DNA of 64,000 nucleotides, taken from NCBI RefSeq assembly GCF_002257665.1, contig NZ_MQWB01000001.1, forward strand, positions 680,502-744,501, written 5' to 3'. Shown one piece after another: positions 1 to 6,830 of the stretch (position 1 is the first letter of the stretch; every line of letters begins with the position of its first letter). The notes beneath the pieces are model-generated. The model was given only the letters and a program-made list of their open reading frames with translations, did not search any database and was not told the DNA's origin. This DNA comes from Rubricoccus marinus (GTDB lineage: Bacteria; Bacteroidota; Rhodothermia; Rhodothermales; Rubricoccaceae). Position numbers and translations under genes: made by a program.

Positions 1-1333
1 GGTCGACCGGCATGAGGTCCGGCCGGGCCGTCACGAGGAACCAGATGATCTTGCCACGGAAGCGGGTGTCGCTCATCGCCTGCGCGATCTGGCCGAACAC
101 GCGGCTGGACACGCCGCTGTCGCCAGAGGCGCTGCGGTCGCCGAGCGCGGCGTCGGCCTCGTCGATCATGACCGCGACGGGGTTCATCGCGCGGAGCAGC
201 GTCAGGATCTTCTCCAGGTTGCCCTCGGTCACGCCCTGCCACTGCGAACGGAAGTTCTTGAGCTTGACCATCGGAATCCCGATCTCGCCCGCGAAGGTGG
301 TGATCAGGAACGTCTTGCCCGTGCCAACGGGGCCGCTCACGAGGTAGCCCATCGGCATCACGTCGGGGCGGCCCTTGCGGATGGCATCGGCGGCGGCGCG
401 GAGGTGCGCCTTGGCCTCGCTGTGACCGGCGACCATCTTGAGCGTGTAGTCCGTTTCCACGAACTCCAGCAAGCCATAGGCCTCGGCCTCGATGAGCTCC
501 TTTTTCTTCTCGCTCAGCGCCTCGAACGTCATGCGGCGCTCGTTCTCGATCACGTCCGCCAGGATCGTGCGGAGCTGCACGTAGCCCAGGCCGGCCGTGT
601 TCTGCGAGAGCGCCACGGGGGGCACGTCGGAGAGGGCTTCGTACCTCTGGCGCCGGCCGCCGGTGCCGAGGAACGAGTCCAAGAAGCTGCTGCGCTGATC
701 GGCGTCGGGCAGAGTGATCTCTAACTCGGCGTTGTAGGGGCTCTGGATAAACTGCCGGTTGAGGTCGGTCAGGTTCTCCGTGATGAGCACGAGCGAGAAG
801 TCGGCTTCCAGCAGGATGGGGTCGTGGGACCACTTCTGGAGGTAGACCAGCGCCGTCCGGTCCTCGGCGGAGTAGCTCGCCGCCTCGGTCATCGGGATGA
901 TGGTTTCGGCGTAGTCGACGACGACCGCGATGCGCTTGCCGTCGGCGAGCCGCAGGCGGATGTAGTTGTCCAGCAGGGCAAAGACGCGCGCCGGGTCCTT
1001 GGGCATCTTCTTGGCGTACTCCGTGCCGAAGATGGTGTCGTATCCGCTGAGCGCCCGGTTGAAGTCGGCGCGGGAGGCCGGGTCCGCGAAGTGGATGCCG
1101 TGGGAGCGGTCGTAGAACAAGACGACATCGCGGCCCGCGAACAGGTCTTCGGAGAGGAACTGCCGTAGCGGCACGTAAGCCGTCTGGTCCTTCTCGTCGA
1201 TCGTGCGCACCAAGTCCCGCACGTTGCCGTGGAGCACGAACTGGTTGATCGTCTTGGTGAAGTACCGGCGGGCGAGGTTGCGCGCCCACTCGGGGTAGTG
1301 CGCAAGAGGATCAGCAGTCTGGGTGTCGGCCAT
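1..1333 (-). CDS. AAA+ ATPase, C-terminus beyond window edge
   Basis: Incomplete gene: 444 codons are visible and the frame is still open at base 1. It starts with ATG at 1333-1331 (MADTQTADPL). A Walker A motif (SGPVGTGKTF) lies near residue 331, a Walker B (VMIDEAD) near 383, and a sensor-1-like strand (WFLVTARPD) close to the edge, so this is a classical AAA+ module. The first ~230 residues also look like an ATPase fold (VVVDYAET and LVLITENLTDL strands) but lack a P-loop, suggesting a degenerate first AAA domain used for assembly or substrate binding. No signal peptide or membrane segment is visible, so it is cytoplasmic. The substrate cannot be predicted. The nearest upstream gene is divergent, and a TATCTTCC box lies 23 bases upstream. 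Confidence 0.85.
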   Translation of the reverse strand, partial: MADTQTADPLAHYPEWARNLARRYFTKTINQFVLHGNVRDLVRTIDEKDQTAYVPLRQFLSEDLFAGRDVVLFYDRSHGIHFADPASRADFNRALSGYDTIFGTEYAKKMPKDPARVFALLDNYIRLRLADGKRIAVVVDYAETIIPMTEAASYSAEDRTALVYLQKWSHDPILLEADFSLVLITENLTDLNRQFIQSPYNAELEITLPDADQRSSFLDSFLGTGGRRQRYEALSDVPPVALSQNTAGLGYVQLRTILADVIENERRMTFEALSEKKKELIEAEAYGLLEFVETDYTLKMVAGHSEAKAHLRAAADAIRKGRPDVMPMGYLVSGPVGTGKTFLITTFAGEIGIPMVKLKNFRSQWQGVTEGNLEKILTLLRAMNPVAVMIDEADAALGDRSASGDSGVSSRVFGQIAQAMSDTRFRGKIIWFLVTARPDLMPVD

Positions 1334-1663
1334 GTCGGGGGCGTGCGGTGCGGGCGGGAAGATACCGGGCGCAAGAGGCAGAGCGGCGCCTCTGGCGGAG
1401 CGCGTGTGTAGACGACGTTTCGCCGGCAGAGATGCCCTAACGGTGTGTGAATCTGGAATTCTTGGACCATAGGCAATACTGACCGGTTGGTAGAGAGCGG
1501 CTACCACCCAACTTGCCCTGATATCTATTCACCGCAAGGGTGGCTGCAGCACTTCTCAACCCACTGCCGCGCAACTGAGCGCGGACGTTTTCCGGGCGCC
1601 TCTGGCGCTGGACCCGGGCCGCACCTCGCGGTCTCCTTTCTCACACAACCCTCTCTTAGTCTC
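1334..1663. other. Divergent intergenic region
   Basis: A 330-base region between the AAA+ ATPase (leftward) and a membrane-anchored protein (rightward). It holds the candidate leftward -7 box at 1357-1364 and two separate copies of the iterated decamer (near 1388 and 1594). The reading frame of the rightward gene stays open for 59 codons upstream of its chosen start, but that part is arginine- and proline-rich and followed by a clean membrane-anchor start, so I treat it as non-coding. Confidence 0.6.
1357..1364 (-). promoter_or_regulatory. Candidate -7 promoter box (TATCTTCC)
   Basis: Read on the minus strand this is TATCTTCC, ending 23 bases before the ATPase start. It matches the TAnnTTTG-type -7 element of Bacteroidota-like promoters only partly, but near-identical boxes precede many starts in this window. 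No convincing -33 TTG partner is visible. Confidence 0.4.
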
Positions 1664-2251
1664 ATGGCCAACATTCCAGTAGAAAAGACCGAATCCGGCG
1701 CCGCTTGGCTCCCGTGGTTGCTCGGCCTTCTCGCCCTCGCCGCCGTCGCGTTCTTCATTTTCCAGGCGATAGACGATCCGGACACCGTCGAGACCGCTGA
1801 GGTGGAAGCCGTGACTCCCCTGGAGCCGGCCGAGCCCATCGACGCGCCTGACGCGACGGGACCGCTGACCGCCGCGATGTTTCTCGCTGCGGACGACGTC
1901 TCGCAGTACGTCGGTGAGAACGTCACCTTTACCGGCCTGCGCGTGATGGAAGTCACGGGCGACAAGACGTTCACCGTCTCCCCCGATGGAAGCGATCAGA
2001 CCATGCTCGTCTACCTCGAAGAGGAGATGACGCCGGGCGTCCAGGGCGTCGAAGGGCGCTATGACGTGAACCCCGGCCAGATGGTCGAACTCGTTGGGAC
2101 CGTTCAGATGCTGACCGCCGATGAGGCGTCCGCGTGGGACGTCGGCTCCTCTGGCGCGACGGGCGGCAGCCCTTACGTCCGAGCCACCGCCCTCGACATC
2201 GACGGCGCCGAACTGGACCAGGTCGAGGTCGACGACACGACCATCGAATAG
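1664..2251 (+). CDS. Membrane-anchored periplasmic protein, OB-fold-like
   Basis: A 195-residue protein with one N-terminal transmembrane helix (about residues 14-33, WLPWLLGLLALAAVAFFIF), an acidic, proline-rich linker (40-65) and a beta-rich domain (about 68-190) with alternating strands such as VTFTGLRVMEV and GQMVELVGTVQML. That strand pattern resembles small OB-fold binding domains, but no family is certain. The topology puts the domain outside the cytoplasm. I chose ATG 1664 over an upstream open frame because it sits directly before the hydrophobic anchor. The gene is followed by an inverted decamer pair that could terminate transcription, so it is probably monocistronic. Confidence 0.7.
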   Translation: MANIPVEKTESGAAWLPWLLGLLALAAVAFFIFQAIDDPDTVETAEVEAVTPLEPAEPIDAPDATGPLTAAMFLAADDVSQYVGENVTFTGLRVMEVTGDKTFTVSPDGSDQTMLVYLEEEMTPGVQGVEGRYDVNPGQMVELVGTVQMLTADEASAWDVGSSGATGGSPYVRATALDIDGAELDQVEVDDTTIE

Positions 2252-2272
2252 CGCTTACGCGCTCCCCTCTAC

Positions 2273-2305
2273 CGCCAGAGGCTTGCCTCCGCTTGGCCTC
2301 TGGCG
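2273..2305 (+). terminator. Inverted decamer pair, candidate terminator
   Basis: CGCCAGAGGC (2273-2282) and GCCTCTGGCG (2296-2305) form a perfect 10-bp stem with a 13-base loop, followed by a pyrimidine-rich tract. It lies 21 bases after a stop codon. Confidence 0.5.
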
Positions 2306-2335
2306 TTCCCTTCTGACTTTACCTCCCCCTCTACT

Positions 2336-2656
2336 ATGGCACTCGTTGCCCTCTCCAACACATCCGACTGGGAACTCCAGTTCGAAGACACTCAAGACGT
2401 ACGCGGCTTCCGCGTGCTTGACCAAGACGGCTCCGACACCGGCGCCACTGTTACCGACATGATCGTCGACACCGACGCTGAGCGCGTCACGATGATCGAA
2501 GTCAGCGACGGCAAGCAGTACCCCGCCGCGGACATCTCCATCGGCGACGGCGCGATCTACGTCACCGGCGATTACCACGTCAACGAGGACGGCCCCACGT
2601 TTACGCGCTACAGCGAGATGGAGGGCTACGGCACCGTCCGCCGCCGCACCACGTGA
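2336..2656 (+). CDS. PRC-barrel-like domain protein
   Basis: A 106-residue protein without signal peptide or membrane segment. The central part (about residues 19-70: GFRVLDQDGSDTGATVTDM, VDTDAERVTMIEV, YPAADISIGDGAIYV) has the order expected of a PRC-barrel: a strand setting, a linker describing a residue or ligand, then a second strand pair with an 'isIgdgaiyV' ending. PRC-barrels occur in ribosome maturation factors and in stress or photosynthetic proteins; stand-alone copies like this mostly have no assigned role. It lies between two terminator-like hairpins, so it is probably its own transcription unit. Assignment rests on motif shape only. Confidence 0.65.
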   Translation: MALVALSNTSDWELQFEDTQDVRGFRVLDQDGSDTGATVTDMIVDTDAERVTMIEVSDGKQYPAADISIGDGAIYVTGDYHVNEDGPTFTRYSEMEGYGTVRRRTT

Positions 2657-2677
2657 TCGCACTCCGCGTTCGATCTT

Positions 2678-2711
2678 CCGGCCGCAGCCTTCGGGGTGCG
2701 GCCGGTCTTTG
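2678..2711 (+). terminator. Intrinsic terminator
   Basis: CCGGCCGCA (2678-2686) pairs with TGCGGCCGG (2697-2705) around a 10-base loop and is followed by TCTTTGT. It sits 21 bases after the PRC-barrel gene. Confidence 0.7.
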
Positions 2712-2725
2712 TGTAGCCTCTGGCG

Positions 2726-3631
2726 ATGAAGTACGCACTCTACTCCCTTCTCGCCCTGCTGGCGGGGCTCGTCCTCTGGGGCACCGTGATCGAGCCGCGG
2801 TTCCTGCTCGACGAGGCCGAGGTGGAGGCCGAGGTCCCCTTTCTCCCGCCGTCGTGGGACGGGCAAACGGTGGCGCTGCTCTCGGACTTCCAGGTCGGGA
2901 TGTGGGGCGGCAACGTGGCGATGGCGCAAGAGGCCGTGGAGACCGCCATCGCCAGAGGCGTCTCGGCGGCGCTCTTCGCCGGGGACTTCGTGTACAGCCC
3001 GGACTCGTCCGAGGTGGACCGCGCCGTCGGCATCGTGCGGGCCTTCCAGGAGGCAGGCATCCCGTTTGTCGCCGTGCTCGGCAACCACGACTACTCGCTC
3101 ATGGACCAAAGCAGCGAGGTGGACGAAGCCACGCTGTCCTACCTCACCGCCGAGCTCCGGGCCGCTGGCGCGACGCTTCTCGAAAACGAGGCGGTGCCTC
3201 TGGCGCGAGGCGGCGACACGCTCTGGGTGGCGGGCATCGGGTCCGTGTGGGCGGAGAAAAGCGAGCCCGCGTCGGCGATGGCGGGCGTGCCGCCAGAGGC
3301 CGCGCGGCTGGTGCTGATGCATAATCCGGAGTCCTACCGCGAGCTGCGCGCGGGCGAGGCGCCGCTGGCGCTCGCGGGGCACACCCACGGAGGTCAGATT
3401 CGCCTCATCCCGGGGCGGTCAGATTCGTGGCTGGACATCGTGCGCGAGGGCGAGGTCATCGCGGACGGCTGGGCGCTGGACAGCCTGGGCGCGGCGGGGA
3501 ACCGGCTCTACGTCACGCGCGGCATCGGCTTCTCGGGCGCGCCGGTGCGGATCAACTGCCGGCCCGAGCTCACGCTCGTCACGCTCCGTGCCGCCAGAGG
3601 CGACCTCCCCTTGCGCGGACCGGACGCCTGA
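2726..3631 (+). CDS. Metallophosphoesterase, YkuE-like
   Basis: A 301-residue calcineurin-type phosphoesterase. An N-terminal hydrophobic helix (residues 2-20) anchors it, so the catalytic domain is probably periplasmic. The metal-binding motifs appear in order: LLSDFQVG (near 52), FAGDFVY (near 90), LGNHDY (near 115), MHNPE (near 198) and GHTHGGQ (near 218). The first aspartate block reads SDFQ rather than the usual SDxH, so one metal ligand position is glutamine; this departs from the canonical dimetal site and could change metal use. YkuE-type enzymes act on phosphodiesters of lipids or undefined substrates. Several decamer copies fall in the gene (for example at 2953, 3291 and 3592), read as ARG or PEA. 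Confidence 0.85.
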   Translation: MKYALYSLLALLAGLVLWGTVIEPRFLLDEAEVEAEVPFLPPSWDGQTVALLSDFQVGMWGGNVAMAQEAVETAIARGVSAALFAGDFVYSPDSSEVDRAVGIVRAFQEAGIPFVAVLGNHDYSLMDQSSEVDEATLSYLTAELRAAGATLLENEAVPLARGGDTLWVAGIGSVWAEKSEPASAMAGVPPEAARLVLMHNPESYRELRAGEAPLALAGHTHGGQIRLIPGRSDSWLDIVREGEVIADGWALDSLGAAGNRLYVTRGIGFSGAPVRINCRPELTLVTLRAARGDLPLRGPDA

Positions 3632-3635
3632 GACG

Positions 3636-3653
3636 CGCCAGAGGCCTCTGGCG
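3636..3653. repeat. Tail-to-tail decamer palindrome
   Basis: CGCCAGAGGCCTCTGGCG, a perfect 18-bp palindrome made of two decamers joined at AGGCCT. It begins five bases after the phosphoesterase stop codon and could fold as a short hairpin. Confidence 0.8.
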
Positions 3654-3685
3654 GAACCGCGCGCGGCGCGGGGGTTAGTCCGGGC

Positions 3686-4177
3686 ATGGAGTTCGACCAC
3701 GCCTTTCTCGCGCCCGTGTTGCTCACGCGCGGCGGCATGACGCCGCACAAGCTTCCGCTCCCCGACAGCGTGGCCGAGGCGCTGAGCGACGCGCCGACGC
3801 GGCGCATGATTGGGACGATCAACGGCGAGCCGTTCCGGCAGGCGCTCCACACGAGCAAAACCGACGGCTTCCAGTTTCTCGCGCTCAGCAAGGCACGCAT
3901 GAAGGCGCTGGACTTGGAGCAGGGCGCCCTTGTCGAGGTCGAGCTCAGCGCCGATCCCGAGCCCGACCGGATTGACCTCGGGGACGAACTGGAAGCGGCG
4001 CTCGCCACGGACGCGGAGGCCAGAGCCGTCTGGGACGGCCTCACGCCGGGCCTCCAGCGCGGCATCGCTTACACCGTCACCAGCGCCAAGCGCGCTGAGA
4101 CGCGGGCCTCTCGCGCGGCCGACACGGTCCGCCGCCTGCGCGAGGGCACGCACGAGCGCCTAAAGCGCCGCTGGTAG
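3686..4177 (+). CDS. YdeI/DUF1905-type protein
   Basis: A 163-residue cytoplasmic protein in two parts. Residues 1-90 match the small beta-barrel DUF1905 (LPDSVAEALSDAPTRRMIGT, FRQALHTSKTDGFQFLALSK, ALVEVELSAD). Residues 100-163 match the YdeI/OmpD-associated helical tail (DLGDELEAAL, WDGLTPGLQRGIAYTVTSAK, RASRAADTVRRLREG). The family has been linked to bacteriocin protection and envelope stress, but the biochemical role is unknown. Two palindromic decamer pairs flank it and the next gene converges from the right, so it is likely transcribed alone. Confidence 0.8.
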   Translation: MEFDHAFLAPVLLTRGGMTPHKLPLPDSVAEALSDAPTRRMIGTINGEPFRQALHTSKTDGFQFLALSKARMKALDLEQGALVEVELSADPEPDRIDLGDELEAALATDAEARAVWDGLTPGLQRGIAYTVTSAKRAETRASRAADTVRRLREGTHERLKRRW

Positions 4178-4189
4178 CGGGTACGCCGG

Positions 4190-4207
4190 GCCTCTGGCGC
4201 CAGAGGC
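4190..4207. repeat. Head-to-head decamer palindrome between convergent genes
   Basis: GCCTCTGGCGCCAGAGGC, a perfect 18-bp palindrome between two converging genes. Its last base is the final base of the leftward gene's stop codon. Its position fits a bidirectional transcription stop. Confidence 0.85.
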
Positions 4208-4554
4208 TACTTCTTCTTCGCGCCGAAGAGGCTCTGGAGAACACTTGCCGCGATGCCGTAGAGCAGCGCGCCGAGGAACACGTCGACCGCGCCAGAGGCG
4301 TCGAAGCCGGGCACGAATTCGGCGGCGAGCCAGAACAGCACGGCGTTGATGACGAGCGTGAACAGGCCCAGCGTGAGCCAGCGGATCGGCGTGGTGAGCA
4401 GCTTGACGATCGGGCCGATGATGGCGTTGACCAGGCCGATCACGAGCGCGCCGACAAACGCGGCGCCCCAACTGGCGACCGTGATGCCGGGCAGCAGGTA
4501 GGCGACGAGGAGGAGCGCGAGGGCGCTGGCGAGCCAGCGGAGGAGAAGCTTCAT
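4207..4554 (-). CDS. Phage-holin-4_2/YvlD-type membrane protein
   Basis: A 115-residue integral membrane protein with four hydrophobic segments (about 5-24, 30-52, 60-82, 88-108) and the family hallmarks GALVIGLVNAIIGPIVKLLTTPI and LGLFTLVINAVLFWLA. The family is named after a phage holin superfamily, but stand-alone chromosomal copies are widespread; those in Bacillus (YvlD) belong to envelope-stress regulons. There is no phage gene nearby, so I do not read it as prophage. It ends in a basic tail (GAKKK), probably cytoplasmic. Confidence 0.85.
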   Translation of the reverse strand: MKLLLRWLASALALLLVAYLLPGITVASWGAAFVGALVIGLVNAIIGPIVKLLTTPIRWLTLGLFTLVINAVLFWLAAEFVPGFDASGAVDVFLGALLYGIAASVLQSLFGAKKK

Positions 4555-4624
4555 GCCGGGAGGGGGAGGACCGCCGCCCTACGGACCAACGGGGCGCGGG
4601 GTTCAGCCTCTCGCGCCAGAGGCC

Positions 4625-5152
4625 TCACGGCGCCACACTCCGGCCGAGGATCCACTGCCCGACCCGCTCGCTCCCGAACTGCGCCACGTCCGGCAGCGCG
4701 CCCCAGCGCGCGAAGCCTTCGCAGGTGAAAAGCGCGAGGCTGGCCGCGTTCGTCTCCAGCCCGATGGCGAGCAGCGTGCGGATCCCGACCTCTGGCGCGT
4801 GCCGAATCGCGTGGCGCAGGAGGGCGGTCCCGACGCCCTGCCTCTGGCGCCCCGGCGCGATGTACACGCTGATCTCGGCTGTCGCCGCGAGCGCGCCCCG
4901 GCCCGAGCGCCACGGCGAGAGCGAGCACCAGCCCGCGACCTCGCGCGTCTCGCCCTCGGCCAGCTCGCCAGAGGGCATCGCGCCAGAGGCGACCCAAAGC
5001 GGGTAGGCCTCTGGCGGGTGCGCGTCCAGCCACCCCGCGCGGTCGCCGGCGGAGACCGGCGCCAGGAGCGCGTTCTGCCGTTGCGCGATGGCCGCGTTGA
5101 GGATCTCGACAAGCGCGGGGAGGTCCGAGGGGCGGGCGTGGCGGATCGTCAT
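4625..5152 (-). CDS. GNAT N-acetyltransferase, PAT-like
   Basis: A 175-residue GNAT enzyme. The N-terminus (MTIRHARPSDLPALVEILNA) and the acetyl-CoA loop (VYIAPGRQRQGVGTALLRHA, near residues 95-114) are clear, followed by GLETNAASLALFTCEGF. It resembles the phosphinothricin/methionine sulfone acetyltransferase group, which acetylates amino groups of small amino-acid-like molecules; the substrate here is unknown. Its ATG overlaps the stop codon of the upstream lipoprotein gene as ATGA, implying translational coupling. The frame stays open far upstream through the next two genes but codes for low-complexity arginine-rich sequence there, so I use ATG 5152. Confidence 0.85.
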   Translation of the reverse strand: MTIRHARPSDLPALVEILNAAIAQRQNALLAPVSAGDRAGWLDAHPPEAYPLWVASGAMPSGELAEGETREVAGWCSLSPWRSGRGALAATAEISVYIAPGRQRQGVGTALLRHAIRHAPEVGIRTLLAIGLETNAASLALFTCEGFARWGALPDVAQFGSERVGQWILGRSVAP

Positions 5153-5487
5153 TCTGTGTAGCGCATCCCGAGGTTGGTGTCGCCCGTCACGGTCACGTCC
5201 AGCGAGGCCGGACGCGGGCCCGCGTTGGCGAGCAGCGCCGCCGAGCCTCTGGCGAAGCGGGCGCTCGCGCTTTCGCCCGGGGCGACGCTCGCGACGCGCA
5301 GCGTGTCGCCAGAGGCGCGGACCTCGGAGACCGAGACGGCGGCCTCGCCGGTGTTCAGGATCTCGACGGTGAACGCGCCGCGCTGCTCGCCGCCGAGGAC
5401 GAACGTCGCTCCGGGCTCGATCTCCAGGCCGGAGCGGAGCGTGCTGCAGCCTGTGGTGAGGAGGAGGATCAACAGGAGGTAACGCAT
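5149..5487 (-). CDS. Small lipoprotein
   Basis: A 112-residue protein beginning MRYLLLILLLTTGCSTL: a short signal peptide ending in a lipobox (LTTGC), so the mature protein starts with a lipidated cysteine. The rest is beta-rich (FTVEILNTGEAAVSVSEV, LDVTVTGDTNLGMRY), much like a single immunoglobulin-like or LEA-14-like fold. It is translationally coupled to the acetyltransferase downstream by an ATGA overlap. TAGAATTG, similar to the window's -7 boxes, lies upstream. Function unknown. Confidence 0.75.
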   Translation of the reverse strand: MRYLLLILLLTTGCSTLRSGLEIEPGATFVLGGEQRGAFTVEILNTGEAAVSVSEVRASGDTLRVASVAPGESASARFARGSAALLANAGPRPASLDVTVTGDTNLGMRYTE

Positions 5488-5589
5488 CGGATCGGGCGCC
5501 AGAGGCGGAGGGGCGTGAGGCAATTCTACCGCGAGGCGGCCGCACGAGTCCCTCGGCCCAGCCGTGTCGCTCTGCCGTCCGGCTGTCCG

Positions 5590-6744
5590 TTACCTCCGCT
5601 CGGCGCGCAGGCCTCTGGCGCGGAGCACGCCGATAGCCGCGTCCGCCGTCGCGCCGTCGGCAAAGGCGAGGCGGAAGGCGCCGCCCGCGCCCTCGCGCAC
5701 GCGCAGCAGCTCCATGTCCTTGATGTTGAGCCCGGCGTCGGAGAGCGCGCCCGTCACGCCCGCGAGGAAGCCGACGCGGTCCTCGGCCCACAGCGTCACC
5801 TCCGCCAGAGGCGCGAGAAAACCCTTGGAGTGGCTCGGGATGGCATCGCGCACGCCAGCGGCCTGCCCGAACGCCTCGCGCAGGTCTGGTGTCGCGCCCG
5901 CACTGACCGCCGCGCGCAGGTCGCCAAGGCCTCTGGCGAAGGCGTCGAGCGCGCCCAGCACGGCGTCGCGGTTGGCGCCGAGGATGTCGCCCCACATCCC
6001 GAAGGGGGAGGACGCGATGCGCGTCATGTCGCGGAAGCCGCCCGCCGCCAGGGCGAGCGCGTCGTCGCCGGTCTGCGCCGCGTGCTGCACGAGCGCGACC
6101 GCCAAGAGCTGCGGCAGGTGGCTGACGGACGCGACGACCGCGTCGTGCCGGTCGGCGTCCATCCGCACCGCGCGAGCGCCGGCGGCCTCCACGAGCCACA
6201 GAGCCTCTGGCGGAATGGGGCAACGGTCAAACGGCGAGGGTGGGATTGGGAGCGTGTACCCGACGCCCTGCGTTTGTGCAGCGCCCTCCGCCTCGCCAGG
6301 GGCCTCTGGCGTGAGAACGTACACGGCGTTCTCGAACAGCAGCGCGTCGGCGTGCGCCATGCCGCCCTTTTCCGCGCCCGCCATCGGGTGCCCGCCGACA
6401 AACGTGACCTGGGGCGGCAAGACCTCGCGCGCGGCGCGCACGACTGGTCCCTTGACCGAGGCGACATCGGTCACGACGGTGCCCGGTGCGAGCACGGGCG
6501 CGATCTCTCGCAGCACCTCTGCCACGGCGCCCGTCGGGACGGCGAGGACCACCAGCTCAGCGCCAGAGGCGGCCTCTCGCGCGCTCGGCGCGATATGGGT
6601 CGCGGCGCCTCTGGCGAGGGCGAGCGCGGCCTCGTCGCCAGAGGCGTCAAAGCAGGCGACCTCGGTCTCGGGATGGCGCGCGCGGATGGCGAGCCCAAGA
6701 GAGCCGCCGATCAGGCCAGTGCCGATAAGGGCGATTCGGTTCAT
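5590..6744 (-). CDS. tyrA: Prephenate dehydrogenase with ACT domain
   Basis: A 384-residue enzyme of tyrosine biosynthesis, converting prephenate to 4-hydroxyphenylpyruvate with NAD(P). The Rossmann motif is at the N-terminus (ALIGTGLIGGSLGLA, residues 5-19). The helical prephenate-binding part contains DRHDAVVASVSHLPQLLA and the GGFRDMTRIASS signature. A C-terminal ACT domain (VTLWAEDRVGFLAGVTGAL, near 310-328, then LNIKDMELLRV) suggests feedback control by tyrosine. Between the two halves there is an unusual insert (around residues 165-185, containing LPIPPSPFDRCPIPPEA) not expected in the family. Aromatic-pathway genes do not flank it. Confidence 0.92.
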   Translation of the reverse strand: MNRIALIGTGLIGGSLGLAIRARHPETEVACFDASGDEAALALARGAATHIAPSAREAASGAELVVLAVPTGAVAEVLREIAPVLAPGTVVTDVASVKGPVVRAAREVLPPQVTFVGGHPMAGAEKGGMAHADALLFENAVYVLTPEAPGEAEGAAQTQGVGYTLPIPPSPFDRCPIPPEALWLVEAAGARAVRMDADRHDAVVASVSHLPQLLAVALVQHAAQTGDDALALAAGGFRDMTRIASSPFGMWGDILGANRDAVLGALDAFARGLGDLRAAVSAGATPDLREAFGQAAGVRDAIPSHSKGFLAPLAEVTLWAEDRVGFLAGVTGALSDAGLNIKDMELLRVREGAGGAFRLAFADGATADAAIGVLRARGLRAERR

Positions 6745-6830
6745 AGCTGAGGCGCGAGCGTCGCCCGTTTCAGTCCGTTATTGCCGCGAACGCGGGAATC
6801 CAGAGGGGAGAGCAGTGGTGGCGCCAGAGG

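Noticed and set aside
889-1476. Long leftward open frame overlapping the AAA+ ATPase
   Set aside because: It is an off-frame reading rich in R, S, T and P without any domain; the true ATPase frame carries Walker motifs.
4207-4554. Prophage remnant suggested by a phage-holin-family protein
   Set aside because: No other phage gene is nearby and this family is a common chromosomal membrane protein.
5153-6223. Upstream extension of the acetyltransferase frame across the lipoprotein and tyrA genes
   Set aside because: The extension is arginine/glycine-rich shadow sequence antisense or off-frame to recognisable genes; the acetyltransferase fold starts at 5152.
6210-6240. Shared 15-mer between tyrA and the region near 37176 (TTTGACCGNTGCCCC)
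   Set aside because: One mismatch in 15; many such near-matches are expected by chance in a 64-kb GC-rich window.
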